Shown here piece by piece: positions 59,905 to 64,000 of a stretch of DNA of 64,000 nt. Made by a program: the position numbers and the translations under genes. How positions within the stretch are numbered: the stretch's first letter is position 1; every line of letters starts with the position of its first letter. The stretch comes from Chryseomicrobium palamuruense (GTDB taxonomy: Bacteria; Bacillota; Bacilli; Bacillales_A; Planococcaceae), in NCBI RefSeq assembly GCF_042649045.1, contig NZ_JBHSEF010000009.1, forward strand, positions 62,001-126,000, in the 5' to 3' direction. The notes under the pieces are model-generated. The model was not told where the DNA came from. It did no database searches and saw nothing but the letters and a program-made list of their open reading frames with translations.

Positions 59905-61479
59905 ATGTTCAAGAAGCCTATAAAGTTACTATTCGATAAAGAACAGATGAAAGAAACACAGGACATGACCAAAAAAAAAGAGCAATCTACTGAGGCCTCA
60001 ACGGTTCATGAGAGTTTAATTCCTTCCTTAGGCAAAGAACTAGAACAGCAAGTAACCGCCGCATTACACAGTCCTGCTGAGCTAGTTGTGAAAAATATAG
60101 CTCCTAATCTCACACTAATTTATATGGATGACTTAGTAGACGTCCGTACCTTAACTGATCAAATCTTAAGAGACCTATATAAAGAGGTCTATTTATCCCC
60201 AGAAAGTCTAAAACAACGATTAATAATACCCAAAGTAGACTTATCCTCAACTATGGAAGAAGCTGTCATGGCTATACTCAATGGGTCTGTACTTATCCAT
60301 GTTGAGGGCCATTCTATCGTCTTACTCGGGAATATATCAACAAGAGAGTCGAGATCTTTGTCGGCACCAGAAAATGAATCCCAAGTAATCGGTTCACAAG
60401 TTGCTTTCAATGAAAGTCTTTCGACAAATGCATCTCTTGTACGAAGGTACATCATCAACGCCGACCTCTGTAAAGAAAACTATAAGGTCGGAAATAGAAC
60501 CAATACCACGGTAGCTCTCATGTACATAAAAGGGATTGCCTCCGAAGAGATGGTTCAAACAGTTCAGCAGCGTATTGAGGATCTCGATGTAGATGCGATG
60601 ATCGACAGTACGGTTCTGGCTCAACTGATCGATGACAACTCGTTATCCCCTTTCCCACAGTTTCTTATGACTGAACGACCGGATCGGTTTTGCGAAGGTT
60701 TGTTAAATGGGAAGCTAGGGATTTTAGTCGATGGAAGCTCATTGGCCATTATCTGCCCGCAATCCTTTACTGAATTCTTCCAAAGTAGGGAAGATCAAAA
60801 TCTGCGATGGCCAATAGCTACGTTTCTAAGACTATTAAGAATTAGTGCGGTTTTCTTATCAATCTTTTTGACCCCTCTATATGTTGCGTCATTGACATTT
60901 CACTATGAGGTCATACCTCGATCATTGTTAGTTCCTTTAAGTGAATCTAGGGCTCTCGTTCCCTTTCCACCTATTATTGAGGCGTTATTATTAGAATTGA
61001 TTATTGAACTTCTGAGAGAGGCTGGTGCACGTCTACCGACTAAAGTTGGACAAACCATCGGTATCGTTGGAGGTATAGTAATAGGGACCGCTGCTGTACA
61101 AGCTGGGATTACAAGTAATATATTGATCATCATTGTTGCATTAAGTGCACTTGCCTCCTTTACTAGTCCAAGTTACACGATGGGGAATGTGATTCGGTTG
61201 ATACGATTTCCAATCATCTTGTTAGCGGGTTTCTGGGGTTTCTTTGGTGTCATGTTAGCATTTTGTTTTGTTCTTGTTCATCTACTTCGTCAGTCGAGTC
61301 TAGGGGCCCCTTATACGGCTCCATTTTATCCTCCCCGCCTTGTAGATTGGCGTGATAGCCTTGTCAGACTGCCTTTACCATTCACCAACAAGAGACCGAC
61401 AATAACACGTACAAAGGACCAAACAAAATACGATTCTGAACCTATCAATCCAGAGAAAAATAGAACTGAAGGTGATTGA
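59905..61479 (+). CDS. gerAA: GerA-family spore germination protein, A subunit
   Basis: 524 residues. A hydrophilic N-terminal region (about 1-290) with SESRSLSAPENESQVIGSQ-like elements and GPHxxF-type variants is followed by helices near 305-470, including VPFPPIIEALLLELIIELLR and REAGARLPTKVGQTIGIVGG, which are hallmarks of GerAA. The A subunit works with B and C in the inner spore membrane as a nutrient receptor. SD GGAGGGA. The ligand cannot be read from sequence. Confidence 0.92.
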   Translation: MFKKPIKLLFDKEQMKETQDMTKKKEQSTEASTVHESLIPSLGKELEQQVTAALHSPAELVVKNIAPNLTLIYMDDLVDVRTLTDQILRDLYKEVYLSPESLKQRLIIPKVDLSSTMEEAVMAILNGSVLIHVEGHSIVLLGNISTRESRSLSAPENESQVIGSQVAFNESLSTNASLVRRYIINADLCKENYKVGNRTNTTVALMYIKGIASEEMVQTVQQRIEDLDVDAMIDSTVLAQLIDDNSLSPFPQFLMTERPDRFCEGLLNGKLGILVDGSSLAIICPQSFTEFFQSREDQNLRWPIATFLRLLRISAVFLSIFLTPLYVASLTFHYEVIPRSLLVPLSESRALVPFPPIIEALLLELIIELLREAGARLPTKVGQTIGIVGGIVIGTAAVQAGITSNILIIIVALSALASFTSPSYTMGNVIRLIRFPIILLAGFWGFFGVMLAFCFVLVHLLRQSSLGAPYTAPFYPPRLVDWRDSLVRLPLPFTNKRPTITRTKDQTKYDSEPINPEKNRTEGD

Positions 61480-62601
61480 GTGAAAAACACCTTGCACATC
61501 AGTCCAAAAGAGACCATTAACGCATTTTTGTTATTCTTTGTCATTCACACGAATCAGGTCGCTGTCGGGATACATGGGTTTCAACGGCTCATCTTCGAAG
61601 ATGCCAAGCACGATGCATGGATATCGGTCATTCTGGCAGGATTGCTCACGCACATCGTTGCTGTTTTCATGCTAAAGACACTCGAGATTTATGGAACGCA
61701 GGATTTGTATGGTATCCATCTTGATTTGTTTGGACAGTGGATAGGCAATTTTATAAATGCTCTTTATGTTCTGTATTGTTCAGCAGCCTTTTTTACAATC
61801 TTACAAAATTACATTGAAGTGATTCAGACCTGGGTATTCCACGATTTGAATTTTAAGTTTATTGCAGCTTCGATACTGTTGCTGGTATGTTATGCCTTCC
61901 TTGGAGGCATCCGAGTCATTATAGGCGTTACGTTTTTTAGTTTTGTCTTCGCAATATGGTTGTTTCCCATGTTAAGTTTTCCTCTACAATATACAGAATT
62001 CAGGGATGTCCTTCCCTTTTTAGAAAATGACTTCTTAGATATTTTAAAAGGTGTACATTCGATGACGCTGACGATAGTCGGTTTTGAAATCCTGAACATC
62101 ATTTATCCGTATGTAAAAGAAAAAAAGAAGGTTAGTAAATTTCTTCATTTGGGGCTCCTGGTAACCACTCTGATGTATTTGTCAGTCATGTTGGTCTCAA
62201 TAACCTTTTTCAGTGAAGGTCAACTGAATAAGACCATATGGGCGACACTATCACTTTTCGGTGTATTAAAGCTCCCGTTTATTGAAAGGACTGAACTGAT
62301 TGCAGTTTGCTATTGGTTATTGATTATCTTACCTAATCTATGTTTGTATCTGTGGGCAGCTCATCGTGGTATTACACGCATTGTAAAAGTAAGTGCATCA
62401 AAGTTTGCTTGGGCATTTATTAGTACAATCTTTATCGGTTGTATTTTAGTTGAAAGCCGTACTCAAATAAACTCACTCAATACTTACTTCTCTCAAGTAG
62501 CATTTTACATCGTTTTTGTCTATCCGATCTTCTTATTTTTAATAGCGTTAATTAAAAAGAAATTTACAGCAAAAAGGAGAAACCTTAATGAGGAAGGTTA
62601 A
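61480..62601 (+). CDS. gerAB: GerA-family spore germination protein, B subunit (permease-like)
   Basis: 373 residues; GTG start at 61480 directly after the gerAA stop, with GAAGGTGA. About ten hydrophobic helices of the APC-transporter type; HTNQVAVGIHGFQRLIFEDA and DAWISVILAG match GerAB. This subunit holds the amino-acid germinant site in B. subtilis. Overlaps gerAC by 14 bp. Confidence 0.92.
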   Translation: MKNTLHISPKETINAFLLFFVIHTNQVAVGIHGFQRLIFEDAKHDAWISVILAGLLTHIVAVFMLKTLEIYGTQDLYGIHLDLFGQWIGNFINALYVLYCSAAFFTILQNYIEVIQTWVFHDLNFKFIAASILLLVCYAFLGGIRVIIGVTFFSFVFAIWLFPMLSFPLQYTEFRDVLPFLENDFLDILKGVHSMTLTIVGFEILNIIYPYVKEKKKVSKFLHLGLLVTTLMYLSVMLVSITFFSEGQLNKTIWATLSLFGVLKLPFIERTELIAVCYWLLIILPNLCLYLWAAHRGITRIVKVSASKFAWAFISTIFIGCILVESRTQINSLNTYFSQVAFYIVFVYPIFLFLIALIKKKFTAKRRNLNEEG

Positions 62602-63712
62602 GTCTTTGATACTCTCACTACTAATCTTATTAAGTTTAACGGGCTGTGCAGAGCAAAAGCGCCTTGAGAAAGTGGGGCTTATCATGCTGGTTGGCTACGA
62701 CTTGGGCGAGGAAAGCAGTTTGTCGACTACGGCTGTAGTCCGTCAAGTAAGTCCTGAGTTTGAAAGCAACATTGAAATAATTTCGGCAGAAAATGAAACT
62801 AGTAAAGGGACCCGAGCAATCATGAACCGAAAGACATCGAAGAAGCTTGTAGAAGGGCAGTTGAGAGTAGTCCTTTACGGTGATGAATTAGCTAATCAAG
62901 GAATTGGTAATACGTTGAATGGACTTACGAGAGATTCAGACATCAGTGGTGGGATATTTATGGCAGTGGTAGAAGGGGAAACAAAAAAAATTCTTGAATC
63001 GAGTTACAAAGATATAGGTGATATAGGGCAACATATTTACAAGCTTTTAGAACAAAACATGGAAGAAGAATTGATTATTTCATCCACGCTCCATGAAGTA
63101 TCTCATGACTACCATTCTATAGGAAAAGATATTTCGATGCCAATACTTTCGAGAGAAGGAGAATCAATTACTATTTCGGGGATGGCGCTTTTTAATAAAG
63201 GAGAGATGGTTGGAGAACTACCGGCTACTGATAGTTTTTATTTAAAACTAGTCAGAGATCATTACGATTCGGGAACGTTTGAAACCCAGATATCAACCGA
63301 AGATTTAGAGGAGACAGAAATGGAGGGTCTGCCTAGTGAACTCTCTGTGGTACTAGCTACAATCAAGTCTAAAGAAAAGTTAGAACTCACTAATTATGAA
63401 GTACCAGAGTTTAATCTAGATATTAGTTTAAATGCAAGGATATTAGAATTAAATGCAGAAATCGACCTAGGAGATCCTAATAAAGTTGTCATGATAGAAA
63501 AGGCTATTAGCAAAAGCCTTTCTAGTGAAGTTTCAAGAGTGATTCGATATTGTCAAGATATGAACTCGGATGTATTTGGGTTGGGCCAACAATACAGAAG
63601 CTCCGTAAAAAACTCAGAATTGACTGAGGATAAGTGGAAAGAAATGTACCAACAGGCAAAAGTCAATGTTCATGTAGACTTAAACATCCTCCGAACTGGA
63701 ACCTTAGATTGA
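62588..63712 (+). CDS. gerAC: GerA-family spore germination lipoprotein, C subunit
   Basis: 374 residues with signal peptide and lipobox LTGC (Cys about 20). GerAC elements: EKVGLIMLVGYDLGEESSLS, KTSKKLVEGQLRVVLYGDEL and the C-terminal VNVHVDLNILRTGTLD region. SD AAAAGGAG. The lipoprotein is needed for receptor function. End of the operon. Confidence 0.92.
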   Translation: MRKVKSLILSLLILLSLTGCAEQKRLEKVGLIMLVGYDLGEESSLSTTAVVRQVSPEFESNIEIISAENETSKGTRAIMNRKTSKKLVEGQLRVVLYGDELANQGIGNTLNGLTRDSDISGGIFMAVVEGETKKILESSYKDIGDIGQHIYKLLEQNMEEELIISSTLHEVSHDYHSIGKDISMPILSREGESITISGMALFNKGEMVGELPATDSFYLKLVRDHYDSGTFETQISTEDLEETEMEGLPSELSVVLATIKSKEKLELTNYEVPEFNLDISLNARILELNAEIDLGDPNKVVMIEKAISKSLSSEVSRVIRYCQDMNSDVFGLGQQYRSSVKNSELTEDKWKEMYQQAKVNVHVDLNILRTGTLD

Positions 63713-63821
63713 ACTAACTAGATAAGGTCTACTTCTTTGTCATAGTGCTTGTCAGCTTACTATCCCTATATATAAACACAAATAAGGATTACACAGAAAA
63801 GTAACATCAAAAATCCATCAT

Positions 63822-64000
63822 TCAAGTTGCTACACTAGTGTCGCTGAGAGCCTGGAGGCTCTCGGTCTCATTGAGCTGTGCGAATACAAGCAGTCTTAAA
63901 AATGATTCGAAATGCAGCTTCTTTGTAAAGTAATTTAACTGATGGGTCTCGATCAGTTCTTCAAGTTTTTTCGAAAAAATTGGTGAGAGCCATTGTTCAA
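63822..64000 (-). pseudogene. IS4-type transposase N-terminal fragment, cut by the window edge and truncated
   Basis: The minus strand from 64000 reads QWLSPIFSKKLEELIETHQL, then NYFTKKLHFESFLRLLVFAQ, then LNETESLQALSDTSVAT and stops at TGA 63824-63822. The KKLHFESFLRLLVFAQL...ETESLQALSD pattern is the N-terminal domain of IS4-family transposases. Homology seems to end at ALSD, so the catalytic DDE part is missing here. The start lies beyond the window. Confidence 0.7.
63846..63863. repeat. Short perfect hairpin inside the transposase fragment
   Basis: GAGAGCC-TGGA-GGCTCTC lies in the codons for ESLQALS, so it may simply be coding sequence. Confidence 0.4.

Overview
The window looks like a chromosomal segment of a low-to-mid GC Bacillota of the order Bacillales, probably Bacillaceae or Planococcaceae (inference). 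The evidence is strong AGGAGG-type ribosome binding sites with ATG, GTG and TTG starts, T-box leaders, TPP and cobalamin riboswitches, a Zur box before a zinc-free S14 gene, the ykoFEDC thiamine-precursor transporter, an HssRS/HrtBA haem system and a gerA-type tricistronic germination operon that implies endospore formation. No rRNA, tRNA, CRISPR array or intact mobile element was seen.

Layout. 1-2715: cell-envelope stress genes (PspA-like protein and a small membrane protein), DedA flippase next to UppP, and a small membrane protein. 2708-7100: DUF402 protein, then a cobalamin riboswitch with terminator that controls a class I ribonucleotide reductase (nrdA-nrdB). 7140-8837: ECF sigma factor, anti-sigma-like membrane protein and a small protein related to the anti-sigma domain. 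8955-12544: a small ORF broken by UGA and the TPP-riboswitch-controlled ykoFEDC operon. 12616-18338: phosphotransferase, GT2-GtrA protein, Zur-boxed rpsN with an unknown partner, a MacB-like ABC exporter and a GNAT enzyme. 18450-23078: yrrT-luxS-mccA-mccB methionine-to-cysteine operon and a Gfo/Idh oxidoreductase. 23190-28310: degenerate repeats, arsR-arsB-arsC, a serine-recombinase-like protein lacking catalytic arginines divergent from a SulP transporter and a Usp. 28358-34383: PadR with a frameshifted DUF2812 gene, S66 peptidase, small membrane proteins, lipoproteins, a DUF2975/XRE pair and decayed DinB and VOC genes. 34567-40773: metabolic and regulatory singletons, including MocR/LysE/GNAT and an XRE/membrane protein pair with repeated operators. 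40803-41253: a promoter, two tandem structured RNA modules, a terminator and a short ORF. 42034-45657: TPP-controlled tenA-thiM-thiD-thiE-thiW. 45870-48001: SDR and LLM monooxygenase. 48327-52223: HssR, HssS, HrtB, HrtA. 52361-59665: ilvE-ilvD-ilvB-ilvN-ilvC-ilvA with two T-boxes. 59905-63712: gerAA-AB-AC. 63822-64000: IS4-type transposase remnant.

The best candidate for something undescribed is the RNA locus at 40838-41086. Two modules 116 bp apart share a perfectly conserved 29-nt core, but their closing stems have unrelated sequences that are each fully complementary (7/7 and 8/8 pairs). That is internal covariation evidence for a real fold, and I do not recognise the family. Its promoter-repeats-terminator-small ORF layout resembles type III toxin-antitoxin loci without matching them. 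Second is a pattern of in-frame UGA at expected Trp codons in three separate small genes, within a window that holds several other decaying genes.
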